From: an uncultured Clostridium sp.
GTDB lineage: Bacteria; Bacillota; Clostridia; TANB77; CAG-508
DNA length: 40,361 bases
Direction: 5' to 3'
Assembly (NCBI GenBank): GCA_930986425.1
Contig: CAKNJR010000015.1
Location: 1 to 40,361 of the forward strand
Numbering within the stretch: position 1 is the stretch's first letter; each line of letters begins with the position of its first letter. Made by a program: the position numbers and the translations under genes. Shown one piece after another: positions 16,725 to 25,500 of this stretch. A model generated the notes under the pieces. The model was not told the origin of the DNA. It saw nothing but the letters and a program-made list of their open reading frames with translations, and made no database searches.

Positions 16725-17372
16725 ATGCAAATAAAAATAGATTTTAAAATATTTATTATCATACTTATTTTTCTTATTACTAAAAATATCGGAATATATG
16801 CAATTTTAATGCTTTTCGCTCTATTACATGAATTAGGACATTTGCTATGTGGTGTAATACTTGGTTTTAAGCCAGCATCAATTAGTATTATTCCATTCGG
16901 ATTCAAGCTAGGATTCAAAATAAATTATGATGATTATAATGTAAAAATAAAAAAAGCTAATAAGCTTACTATTAAAAAGATAATTATTGCATTAGCAGGA
17001 CCTCTTACCAATTTTATTTGCATAATAGTACTGATGTGTTTTAAAAATCATATTTATCAATATCAAAATGCAATATATGCAAATATACTTCTAATATTAT
17101 TTAATTTAATACCAATATATCCATTAGATGGCGGAAGAATTATGCAAGACCTAATACATATATTTATTGGATTGAGAGAAAGCTATTCCTATGTAAAAAC
17201 TATAACAAATATAAATGCTATATTACTTACAATGATTTCGAGTGTATTAATATTTTATTATAAAAATATAGCTATCTTATTAGTAATAATATATTTATGG
17301 ATAATGGTATATAAATGTAATAAAGAATATAATATGAAAGAAAAGATTTATCAAAAAATAAAAATGGCTTAA
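16725..17372 (+). CDS. spoIVFB: SpoIVFB-like intramembrane metalloprotease (M50/S2P)
   Basis: A 215-residue polytopic membrane protease. The zinc ligands are HELGH (H35, E36, H39), inside a membrane helix, and D134 in NLIPIYPLDGGRI. Another conserved feature is ALAGPLTNF. There is no PDZ or CBS domain, so it is the short SpoIVFB-type S2P that cuts pro-sigma-K in the mother cell of sporulating cells. The 47-nt gap to the SpoIVFA-like gene supports an operon. AGAAGG serves as SD. The substrate (a pro-sigma-K) is not in the window. Confidence 0.82.
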   Translation: MQIKIDFKIFIIILIFLITKNIGIYAILMLFALLHELGHLLCGVILGFKPASISIIPFGFKLGFKINYDDYNVKIKKANKLTIKKIIIALAGPLTNFICIIVLMCFKNHIYQYQNAIYANILLILFNLIPIYPLDGGRIMQDLIHIFIGLRESYSYVKTITNINAILLTMISSVLIFYYKNIAILLVIIYLWIMVYKCNKEYNMKEKIYQKIKMA

Positions 17373-17382
17373 CATAAAAAAC

Positions 17383-17411
17383 TTGCTTTTTCTAACATAA
17401 TATGGTATAAT
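17383..17411 (+). promoter_or_regulatory. Strong extended -10 promoter
   Basis: TTGCTT (17383-17388), 17-bp spacer, TGG-TATAAT (-10 at 17406-17411), upstream of the small acidic gene. Confidence 0.75.
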
Positions 17412-17449
17412 CTTTATATGAGTGATTAATGAGAGGAGTCACAATATAA

Positions 17450-17794
17450 ATGAATGAAGTAGAAAAAGTAAGTTTAAAAGATAAATTAACGTCTTTTTTG
17501 GGTAAAATTAATCTTTTCTCTGAAAGAGATGATTCTCAAGAGGAAAGCATTGAAGATGCCAAACTAGAAGCAGAATTGAATAAATTAACAGGTGATAGAA
17601 TAGAAACATTACAAAATGAGCAAAAAGGAAGAGCAGAGTCTATAACTGCTGAAAAAGGTGAAAAAGGTGGACTTAATCTAGGTAAAGTTTCTATGCAAAA
17701 AGATAATCCTCCTAGTGGAAGAAATGTAAGTAAAACTAGAGTTAATGGCGATGAGAGAGAAGCTAGTGATGATGAACCTGAATTAGGTAAATAA
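17450..17794 (+). CDS. Small acidic hydrophilic protein, unknown
   Basis: 114 residues with no membrane segment, no cysteine and no domain I recognise. The N-terminal 24 residues (MNEVEKVSLKDKLTSFLGKI) could form an amphipathic helix. The rest is rich in E, K, D, G and S, and probably disordered, ending DDEPELGK. The gene has a strong private promoter and a textbook terminator, so it is a single-gene unit likely expressed well. SD GAGGAG is about 12 nt from the ATG, slightly far. Confidence 0.65.
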   Translation: MNEVEKVSLKDKLTSFLGKINLFSERDDSQEESIEDAKLEAELNKLTGDRIETLQNEQKGRAESITAEKGEKGGLNLGKVSMQKDNPPSGRNVSKTRVNGDEREASDDEPELGK

Positions 17795-17804
17795 AATAAA
17801 AATT

Positions 17805-17826
17805 ATCCCCAATAGGGGATTTTTTT
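17805..17826 (+). terminator. Rho-independent terminator
   Basis: ATCCCC (17805-17810), AATA loop, GGGGAT (17815-17820), followed by a run of T. Confidence 0.92.
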
Positions 17827-17954
17827 AATGAATGGGAAAAAATTTTAGTATAATATCCTTGTTGACTAAATATTAATTTGTAAAACCTATTGAAAAAAAC
17901 TACAAAATATAATAATATAAGTATATAAATAAAAGTATGAGAAGGTAGAGAAGA

Positions 17955-18686
17955 ATGCAAAAGATTAAAAATGAAAAGGGAATAACGCTTATTATTTTAA
18001 TAATAACAGTAGTTGTGTTAGCTTTGATTAGTGTACCAATTATTGTGAATACGACAGATATTTCAGAATTACAAGTATATACATATTTTAAAGGAGATAT
18101 AGATAAGCTACGCGAATCAATTGAGGTTACATATGCAGATATGACAGATATGTCAAGTATAGGACCAATATATACAGGAAATTTAAACTTCTTAGATAAT
18201 AATCAAAATGGTGATTTAGTTAGAAATCCTAATGATAGCGATAACTATTATGTAATAAGTTTGAAAAATTTAAATTCATATATGGAAGCACAAATTAGAT
18301 TGAAATATGGAAGTGGAAATAAACTTGATTCTTATGAGAATAATGAATATAGTGGATCTGATGTTTATATTATAAATGAAGCTTCAAAAACTATTTATTA
18401 TACTAGTGGAGTTGAATATCAGGGAGTTAGATATTATAGATTGCCTGAAAACTTTACAGCACAGCCAACAGCAATAGTTGTTTCATATGATGCAAATGGT
18501 GGAACTAATGCACCTGATATGCAATCAGTTGATAGAAGCGGTAGTACAATTGTTATAGGTGATGCTCCAACAAGAAATGGTTATACATTTTTAGGTTATT
18601 TAGATAAAAACACTGGTACATTATATCAGCCAGGTAATGTTTATACAGTAACAGAAAATGTCCAATTCGTTGCTCAATGGCAATAA
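17955..18686 (+). CDS. Prepilin-leader surface protein with InlB-type repeat
   Basis: A 243-residue protein starting MQKIKNEKG-ITLIILIITVVV. This is a type IV prepilin (class III) leader: basic, cut after Gly, then a hydrophobic helix. Position +5 of the mature protein is Ile rather than the usual Glu. After a polar middle region of no known fold, the C-terminus (about 170-243) is an InlB B-repeat/Flg_new module: VSYDANGGTNAPD, then GYTFLGYLDKNTG and the closing QFVAQW. It is a small modular surface protein, and the first of three prepilin-leader proteins in the window. No pilus assembly genes lie nearby. Confidence 0.78.
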   Translation: MQKIKNEKGITLIILIITVVVLALISVPIIVNTTDISELQVYTYFKGDIDKLRESIEVTYADMTDMSSIGPIYTGNLNFLDNNQNGDLVRNPNDSDNYYVISLKNLNSYMEAQIRLKYGSGNKLDSYENNEYSGSDVYIINEASKTIYYTSGVEYQGVRYYRLPENFTAQPTAIVVSYDANGGTNAPDMQSVDRSGSTIVIGDAPTRNGYTFLGYLDKNTGTLYQPGNVYTVTENVQFVAQWQ

Positions 18687-18746
18687 ATTAAGATGTAAAA
18701 TAGGCTTGAATTATTATAGATAATGATAAAAATTCACATAGATGAC

Positions 18747-18779
18747 AAGATTGTTAAGAAAACTCTTGACAATCTTTTA
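18747..18779 (+). terminator. Terminator overlapping the tRNA promoter
   Basis: AAGATTGTTAAGA (18747-18759) pairs with TCTTGACAATCTT (18764-18776) over 13 bp with one wobble, then TT. The right arm contains the -35 box of the tRNA promoter. Confidence 0.75.
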
Positions 18780-18795
18780 ATTTATATAGTATAAT
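18766..18795 (+). promoter_or_regulatory. tRNA-Met promoter
   Basis: TTGACA (18766-18771), 18-bp spacer, TATAAT (18790-18795), both exact; about 19 nt before the tRNA. Confidence 0.8.
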
Positions 18796-18814
18796 ACATA
18801 TTGTCGTTAATTAT

Positions 18815-18891
18815 GGCGAAGTAGCTCAGTTGGCTAGAGCATCCGGTTCATACCCGGCAGGTCAAGAGTTCGAATCTCCTCTTCGCCACCA
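18815..18891 (+). tRNA. tRNA-Met (CAT anticodon, elongator type)
   Basis: Cloverleaf: acceptor GGCGAAG/CTTCGCC (7 bp), D stem GCTC/GAGC, anticodon loop TTCATAC in a CCGG/CCGG stem, T loop TTCGAAT, and encoded CCA end (18889-18891). The body resembles Firmicute elongator tRNA-Met (GGTTCATACCC core). An Ile-lysidine identity cannot be fully excluded from the CAT anticodon. Pairs 27:43 and 50:64 look mismatched. Confidence 0.93.
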
Positions 18892-18946
18892 AAAATAAAT
18901 AAATGCCATAAGCACATTTGTTTATTTCATTTTCTATAAAACTAGC

Positions 18947-18982
18947 ATACATCAAATTAAATTGAAGTATGCTAGTTTTTTA
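18947..18982 (+). terminator. tRNA transcript terminator
   Basis: AAAACTAGCATAC (18948-18960) pairs with GTATGCTAGTTTT (18967-18979), followed by more T. Confidence 0.85.
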
Positions 18983-19038
18983 TTAACACTTTTTTACAAA
19001 TTAATTTTTAATTAATGTGCATCATTTAATCAAAAATT

Positions 19039-20313
19039 TTACCATTCCTTTTTATAATTTATAAGTTCTAAAACATATCCTGCTATGTAGAAAGGTGCAA
19101 GTATAAATGCATATAATAGTATATAAACAATAAATGCTAGAATGCTTCGCTTTTCTAGTTTGCAATTAATTTCTTTTAACATATTGTTTCTTTTAATTTC
19201 AATTACTAGGCAAAGTAATAAACCTAAAGGAATTACTAATAAACTTATCCAGCTGATTAATAATGGATTTCCTAAAGCTAATAAAATTAGGCCAAGTGGT
19301 ACGAATATTAGAAGTGCCAAATCAATAAATGGGAAAAATATATTCATAAACATCAAATGCCTTGATTTACATGATAGATTTTTAGACTTAAAGATGTTTA
19401 CATTTTTAAATGCTTCTATCATTCCACGAGCCCATCTTTTTCTTTGCTTTCCTAAATCTTTAAGTTTTTCAGGAACTTCTGTAAAAGCAATTGCATTTTT
19501 AGCAAAATTAGTTTCATATCCTTTACTTAGCAATTGCCAGGTTAGAACAATATCTTCACCTACACAATTCTTCCATCCGCCAATTTCTTTTAAAATCTTT
19601 GTTTTATAAACACTAAAAGCTCCTTGAGCAACTAATGTTGAATTATAATTACCTTGAATAAGTTTTACTCCAAAAATACCTAGAGTATAATCCCATTCTT
19701 GTAGTTTAGTAATAAAAGATTTTTTCGCATTTTTTACAAATAGGCATCCAGCAGTTGCCGCAGTTTTAGGATTAGAGTGAGTTATTTTATTCATAATGTT
19801 TCTTATAGCTAAAGGGTGCAAAACTGTATCACTATCTATTGTAATAGTATAATCAGTTTTTACACATTTTAGAGCCTTATTTAAAGCAGCTGCTTTTCCT
19901 TGGTGAGGTGACTCTATAAGATTTATATTAGAGTCTAAATCCATTGATTTCAGTAATTCTAAAGTACCATCGTTTGATCCATCATCTATAATGTTTACAC
20001 AAATATTTCCAGAATATTTTTGCTTTTTAATTGATTCTAAAGTTTCTTTAATCGAATTCTTGGCATTATATACTGGTATTAAAATTGTAACATCTTCTTC
20101 CTTTTGAGGATTTATTTTCTTCTTTTTCTTATCAAATAATAAACTAATAAGTGTAAATATAAAAACAAATCCAGGTATTAAAGCAATAAATGTTACTAAA
20201 TAAATGGCAACAAAATATCCAAAGTAGCAAGCAATATCATAAATCCAGTTAATATTTATAAATATTGAAAGCACAAGGTAGAATAACGAAATCATTATTG
20301 ATATTAAAAACAT
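19039..20313 (-). CDS. Processive GT2 glycosyltransferase (PgaC/cellulose-synthase type)
   Basis: Membrane glycosyltransferase building a beta-linked polysaccharide from a nucleotide sugar. Two N-terminal membrane helices (about 3-18 and 28-60) precede the GT-A domain, with several more after residue 310. Catalytic signatures are complete: DD110-111, DSD (160-162), GED (252-254) and QRKRW (290-294), the pattern of poly-N-acetylglucosamine and hyaluronan/cellulose synthases. SD GAGGTG. It is divergent from a broken polysaccharide deacetylase, matching the usual pairing of PNAG synthase (PgaC/IcaA) and deacetylase (PgaB/IcaB). Product identity is inference. Confidence 0.87.
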   Translation of the reverse strand: MFLISIMISLFYLVLSIFININWIYDIACYFGYFVAIYLVTFIALIPGFVFIFTLISLLFDKKKKKINPQKEEDVTILIPVYNAKNSIKETLESIKKQKYSGNICVNIIDDGSNDGTLELLKSMDLDSNINLIESPHQGKAAALNKALKCVKTDYTITIDSDTVLHPLAIRNIMNKITHSNPKTAATAGCLFVKNAKKSFITKLQEWDYTLGIFGVKLIQGNYNSTLVAQGAFSVYKTKILKEIGGWKNCVGEDIVLTWQLLSKGYETNFAKNAIAFTEVPEKLKDLGKQRKRWARGMIEAFKNVNIFKSKNLSCKSRHLMFMNIFFPFIDLALLIFVPLGLILLALGNPLLISWISLLVIPLGLLLCLVIEIKRNNMLKEINCKLEKRSILAFIVYILLYAFILAPFYIAGYVLELINYKKEW

Positions 20314-20459
20314 TTTATCACCTCGTAATATATAATACGGAAATTGTCTAAAAAAGGTGATAAATGTAAAAAATTAAATATTCTAGCAATTTAAGAGTTA
20401 AGTTTTAGTTAGTGTCGAAAAAAATTAATTTGAATATAATAAATAGAGGTGAAAATTAA

Positions 20460-20982
20460 TTGAAAACAAAGAAAATAATACTAATAGTAATTTTAATTCT
20501 AATAATAATAGCATTTAGTGTGATGATTATTGTAAGCAATTATCAACGTAATAAAAGAGTAGATAAAGATATTCCTGTATTGCTTTATCATAATTTTGTA
20601 ACAACAGTTCCTGAAAGTGATGAAGATAATTTTAATTATATAAAAACCCCACAAAGTTTTGAAGAAAATATAAAAGTGTTTTTAGAAAATGGGTATACAG
20701 TAATCTCAATAAAAGATTTAGATGATGTAGACAAAGGGAAGATTGAACTGCCAGAAAAGCCAATAATTATAACACTTGATGATGGTTTACTATAGCAATT
20801 ATAAATATATATATCCTATTTTGCAAAAATATAATGTTAAAGCATCTATTTTTGTGGTAACAGATAAAATAGGTAAAGAAATAGAAAAAAATCTTGGAAA
20901 GCAGGAGCTCAAAGTATTTGCATATAATATTCCTTGCGAGATGACGGGAAAAGAAATTATTGATTGTATAAATGAATATTAA
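20460..20982 (+). pseudogene. Polysaccharide deacetylase remnant (frameshift and deletion)
   Basis: The TTG start (20460) after GAGGTG gives a membrane anchor and the start of a NodB-type deacetylase: DIPVLLYHNFV, then PIIITLDDG, with the catalytic Asp motif. At 20786-20788 one extra T changes the frame and brings a TAG at 20793. Dropping it restores GYYSNYKYIYPILQKYNVKA, the expected continuation. The reading then jumps from VVTDKIG to a tail (KVFAYNIP) that belongs near the domain's end, so the metal-binding HxxxH part is missing. Both lesions make it inactive. It faces away from the GT2 gene. Confidence 0.85.
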
Positions 20983-21015
20983 GCTTCAATAATTCAAGTT
21001 GGAATTAATATGAAA

Positions 21016-21047
21016 AAATAACCTAACCATTGTGATTAATGGTTAGG
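21016..21047 (-). terminator. Terminator of the ylbJ-like gene
   Basis: CCTAACCAT (21022-21030) and ATGGTTAGG (21039-21047) form a 9-bp stem. On the minus strand it is followed by TTATTTTTTC, so it mainly ends the minus-strand transcript. Confidence 0.8.
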
Positions 21048-21114
21048 CTATTAACTTAGTATAAATGTTATAGAGGTCAGATTTAATATTAATGTTAATA
21101 TGTAAAATTATCAA

Positions 21115-22170
21115 TCATAAATTAAAATTAAACATAGGTATTTGAAGTATAACAAAAGTGTATGCAGTAGCCAAAATTGCTTGTAAGATTTTTCCTATTA
21201 TGTAAGGCTTTATTGAAAGTTTCTCTTTTGAAACTACACTTAATATTTGAAGCATTACAGAAAAACCTCCAAATCCAAGTAAAAAGGCACAAATTAATAT
21301 ATTAGTAGATAAAGATTTTACGTGAATATTGCAAATTGCATTTAAACCATTAGTAAGCTCTATTATTCCCGATAGAAATCCAGAAATGAAACTGCTATTT
21401 CCAAATAAAGGGGATAATATGTGGGAAACTATACTAAGAATGCCTGAATTTTTTAGTATGGAAATAATTACTGAAAATATTACTACAAATCCACCAATCA
21501 TTAATACAGTTTTAACGCTACTTATTATGCTGTTAGATAAAACTTCTCCTAAATTAGAAAAATTAACACTTTTTGAGCTTATTTTAACATAGTCCTTATT
21601 TATGGATTTATACTTATTTCCAAGTTTCTTCCCAAAAATAATTCCAACAGAAAGAGAAGCTAGAATGTGAGTACATAAAAGAATAAGACCAATTGTTGTA
21701 CTGCCAAACATAGAAATGCCGACAGTCCCTATAATAAAAAGCGGACCTGAATTGTTGGTATATGCAAGCATTAATTCTGCTTCTCTTTTGGTGCATAGAC
21801 CCTCTTTATAGATTTGGCATACAGTTTTAGCACCAACAGGGTAGCCACTAAGCATTCCTAAAATTAATGGATAAGCTGATGAACCAGGCATATTAAAAAT
21901 AGGGCGCATAAATTTGTCCAGTTTTCTACTAATAAAATTAACAACATTGGTGTAGCTTAAAAGCTCAGTTGCAACTAAAAAGGGAAAAAGTGAAGGAACA
22001 ACAGAATTAGCCCATAAACTTAGTCCAGATTTGGTTGCAGATAAATTACTGGCTGAAAATACAACTAGGCAAAACATAAATAATATAAAAATAATTGGTA
22101 AAATATTTCTTTTTAAAGAAACACAATAAAATTTAAAACTTTTCATAATTTTAATATATGCTTGTATCAT
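21115..22170 (-). CDS. ylbJ: YlbJ-like sporulation integral membrane protein
   Basis: A 351-residue polytopic protein with nucleoside-recognition (Gate) type repeats. Diagnostic stretches are GLSLWANSVVPSLFPFLVATELL, MLSGYPVGAKTVCQIYKEG, ELMLAYTNNSGPLFIIGTVG, and a second Gate half near ILSPLFGNSSFISGFLSGIIELTNGL. About eight membrane helices. YlbJ is made in the mother cell under sigma-E in Bacillus and is needed for heat-resistant spores. No clear SD precedes the listed ATG; an internal ATG eight codons later is possible. Confidence 0.82.
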   Translation of the reverse strand: MIQAYIKIMKSFKFYCVSLKRNILPIIFILFMFCLVVFSASNLSATKSGLSLWANSVVPSLFPFLVATELLSYTNVVNFISRKLDKFMRPIFNMPGSSAYPLILGMLSGYPVGAKTVCQIYKEGLCTKREAELMLAYTNNSGPLFIIGTVGISMFGSTTIGLILLCTHILASLSVGIIFGKKLGNKYKSINKDYVKISSKSVNFSNLGEVLSNSIISSVKTVLMIGGFVVIFSVIISILKNSGILSIVSHILSPLFGNSSFISGFLSGIIELTNGLNAICNIHVKSLSTNILICAFLLGFGGFSVMLQILSVVSKEKLSIKPYIIGKILQAILATAYTFVILQIPMFNFNL

Positions 22171-22190
22171 AAAAATATGACTTGTATATG

Positions 22191-22238
22191 GTCAAGAAAA
22201 TGTGATACTAGAGGTGATTATTAGTCAAGAAAATGTGA
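22191..22238. repeat. Pair of 15-bp direct repeats
   Basis: GTCAAGAAAATGTGA occurs at 22191-22205 and 22224-22238, start-to-start 33 bp (about three helical turns), just upstream of the ylbJ-like gene on its strand. Possible activator site. Confidence 0.55.
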
Positions 22239-22274
22239 AAAATATATAAAATTAAAAAATAGAAACATATAATA

Positions 22275-22304
22275 TTGAAGAAAAGATAAAATATATGCTA
22301 AAAT
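22275..22304 (+). promoter_or_regulatory. Promoter of leader A and the giant surface gene
   Basis: TTGAAG (22275-22280), 18-bp spacer, TGC-TAAAAT extended -10 (22299-22304). Transcription should start near 22311, ahead of the leader-peptide ORF. Confidence 0.6.
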
Positions 22305-22344
22305 ATATTTACAAAGAAAAATAAATATTAACAGGAGACAAAGG

Positions 22345-22404
22345 ATGACAAGAATCGCTGAAAGCCTTGAGGCTGTATATATATATATATATCGTAAGAT
22401 TTAA
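22345..22404 (+). CDS. Leader peptide A (19 codons)
   Basis: Short ORF after AGGAGACAAAGG, encoding MTRIAESLEAVYIYIYRKI. The same core, AE[S/T]LEAVYIYIY, is encoded at 36601-36654 upstream of another prepilin-leader gene. The Tyr-Ile run is coded by a (TA) tract. The stop lies about 11 nt before the first arm of a set of competing hairpins. Whether the peptide or the RNA is conserved is open. Confidence 0.55.
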   Translation: MTRIAESLEAVYIYIYRKI

Positions 22405-22415
22405 TAAAATATCAT

Positions 22416-22485
22416 TATGTAAACGTAGAGAAAAACTATGTGTTTTAAGTGAATCAAAAATTCACTTTTAATACATAGTTTTTTT
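22416..22485 (+). promoter_or_regulatory. Attenuator-like hairpins, leader A
   Basis: Arm 1 TATG (22416-22419) can pair with arm 2 CGTA (22424-22427), which can instead pair as CGTAG with arm 3 CTATG (22436-22440). Arm 3 can pair within AACTATGT/ACATAGTT (22434-22441/22473-22480), an intrinsic terminator with a second stem AAGTGAAT/ATTCACTT and a T-run to 22485. This is a 1-2, 2-3, 3-4 attenuator arrangement; the same is seen in leader B. Confidence 0.6.
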
Positions 22486-22574
22486 ACGCTTTAAATGGCT
22501 TAAATGTATTTTTATAGAATGTGAAAGCTTTTAGAAAAATGAATAAATTAATAGAAGAAAGGCAAGGGTGGAGT

Positions 22575-25500
22575 ATGAAAAACATAAGAGAAGAAAAAGG
22601 TTTGACCATATTAACATTAGCAGTAACAATAATAATAATGCTAATACTAGCAAGCGTTGCAATAAGGTTAAGCATAGGAAATAATGGAATAATAAGTGAG
22701 ACAACAAATGCAGTTGAAGGATATACAAATGCAGTAGAACAAGAACAGGAAGGAACTAATCGCTTTATTGAAAATGTAAATGGAGTATTAGCAGAACAGG
22801 GAGATATAAGCACTACATTAACAGGGGAGAATGAATCAATAAATGAAGCACCGAACATAGACATAGTTGGCTGGACAAGTACAGGAGGAGTTGTAGAAAT
22901 ATCTACAAAAACAGAATATATAACTCAATATAGAATAGGAACAGGTTCATGGCAAGAGTATGTAGGACAAGTAAATGTAGATAATGAAAATACTATATAT
23001 GCAAGATATACAAAAGATAATGAAGTGAGTCAAGTTGTAAGTAAAATTGTAGAAGATACAAATGGACCAGAATTAACAATAACAGAAGAAGTTATAAATG
23101 GTGGAGAAATCTCAATAAAAGTGACAGCACAAGATAAAGAAATGGGAATGCCAGAACCTCCAACATATAATTATTACATAAAACTAAAAGATGGAAATAC
23201 GTATCAGACAGCAGGACATAATACAACAGGAGAATATACATATACAGGACTACAAGAATACTCACTATATGATATAAGAGTAATAACAACAGATATAGCA
23301 GGAAACCAAGGAATAGTAATAGGGGAAGGACAAATAGAAAGTGTAGATACAGATGCACCAACAATAGATTTGAGAGCAATAGAAGTAACCACAAGAACAA
23401 TAACAGTAAATGCAAATGCAACAGATGAAGGAAGTGGGATAAAGGAATATAAGTTCTATATAGGAACAACAGAAGGTGAGTATGGAGAGGCAATAGTACA
23501 AGATGGAGCAAACGGAGAAGAACCAAATACAGAAGGCTTTGGAATATGTACATTTGAGAATTTAACACAGCATACAACATATTATATAAAAGTAGAAGTA
23601 ACAGATAATGCAGGAAATACAGCAGAGCAAGAAATAACAATTAGAACATATTTAATACCATCAGAAATAGAAAATACAATAGATTGGAACGAATCAGAAG
23701 TACCAGAAACAGCAACAGCAGATGTAAGCTTTAGTACAGAAGAGAATTTTAATATAGTATATACAGAAACATTAACAGATGGAGAGCCAAGTGACTGGCA
23801 AGCATATGAAGAAGGAACAATATTAAATAAAACAAATGGAAGTACAATATATGTATGTTTGACAGATGGACTAAATTATGGTGAGTATACTACAGTAAAT
23901 GTAACAGACTTTGAAGGACCACTTGTAAATATAGAAACAAGTGGAGTAACCACAAATGCAGTAACAGTAAATGTTACAGCAGAAGATAGAGGAGCAGGTA
24001 TGCCGGAAAATCCGGTATACAGCTACTATATAAAAGAAAGTGGCGAGGATGAATACGAATTAAAAGCGGAAGAAATAGAACAACCTTATTACACATTTAC
24101 AGGATTAAATAATAAAACAGTATATGATATAAAAGTAGAAACAAAAGATAAAATAGGAAACTTAGGTGACGATACAATAAGCGCAACATTGGAGAATTTA
24201 ATATTTGAGTCAAATGTAACATTAAGAGGAATTATATGGCATAATGGACTAGCAACAATAACAGTACAAAATAATTCAGATGAATATGATATGCAGTATC
24301 AAATAGCACCTGATGGAACAGCAGTAGATGATAGTGGAAGTTGGACAGTACTAACTGAAAAAACAGCATATATATCAGGATTAGAAGATAAAAGCGTTGT
24401 GTATATAAAACTAACAGATGGAGTAAATGCAACAGAAGGATATGCCACATTTAACATAGATAATCCATCACAAGATAGTTACACAGAACAGGAGTTAGCA
24501 GAAGATACAACAAGAAATAGCTATGATATATTAGGAATAAGTGTAAATAGTAATGAAGTACAAACTGTAATAAATGAAGAACAAGAAAATGCAATACTTT
24601 ATAGCTATTACTACAAAAATATAAATGAAGATGAATATACACTAATAAGTACAAATACATATTACAATGAACCGGCAGTAATAACAGATGTAATAGAAGG
24701 TGGAATATATAAAATATTAGTAACAGCGTTATTTGAAGATGGTAATAGTTATGCAGTAACAAGAAGTGAAAACAAAGCAACAACAATAGCATTAGCACAG
24801 GCAGATGTTAATGAAACATATGCAGAAAATAGAACATATATAGATAATAGTTCTACTTTAAGCTTAATAAATAGTGCAGGCGAGTCAAGAGAGACTGAAG
24901 CAGGCTATACAGTAAGTCTACCAGCAACATTTAGAATATCTACAAGTGAGACAGAAGGGCAAGTTTCAGAGGGAGTAGTATTAGAAGACAGCTTAAATAA
25001 TGAATATGTGTGGATACCAGTAGATGACGCAATATATGATGGAGTAACACCATATCCAACAAGTACAGCAAATGCAGAGACTAGAACATATAAACCAATG
25101 GCAATAAGACAAACAGGCTATGAGGACTATTATGAAGGAATAATTTATACCTTTAATGGAAGTTTATCTTATAAAAATTCAAGCAATACTGGAATAGGAC
25201 AATCTGGGTATAGAGAGCCAAGTTTACTTACAAATAATAGCGCAGATGGATATACTTGGAGAATGAGCAATATAATAGGTAACAGATATGATGCAGATAG
25301 TAATTTCTATAACACTATATTAGGATTTGACAGCACAACGGAAATGGGTGAATACATGGCAGCAAATTACAATTCAATGGTTACATCAGTAGACTCATAT
25401 GGAGGATTTTATGTAGGAAGATATGAAACAACAGTTGAAACTGCATCAGATTCTACATATGTTGTAGGCTCAAAACCAAATAGTCAAGTACTAGCAACTA

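Noticed and set aside
20413..20419. Perfect Spo0A box TGTCGAA between the GT2 gene and the deacetylase remnant; similar words at 30088 and 30108
   Set aside because: A rough estimate for this base composition expects about four such words in the window by chance, and others fall inside coding regions (trmB, the kinase). Not reportable without binding data.
23092..23640. Long minus-strand open frames rich in Leu, Tyr and His opposite the giant gene
   Set aside because: Shadow frames of an AT-rich, A-rich coding strand; low-complexity composition, no SD, and no promoter on that strand.
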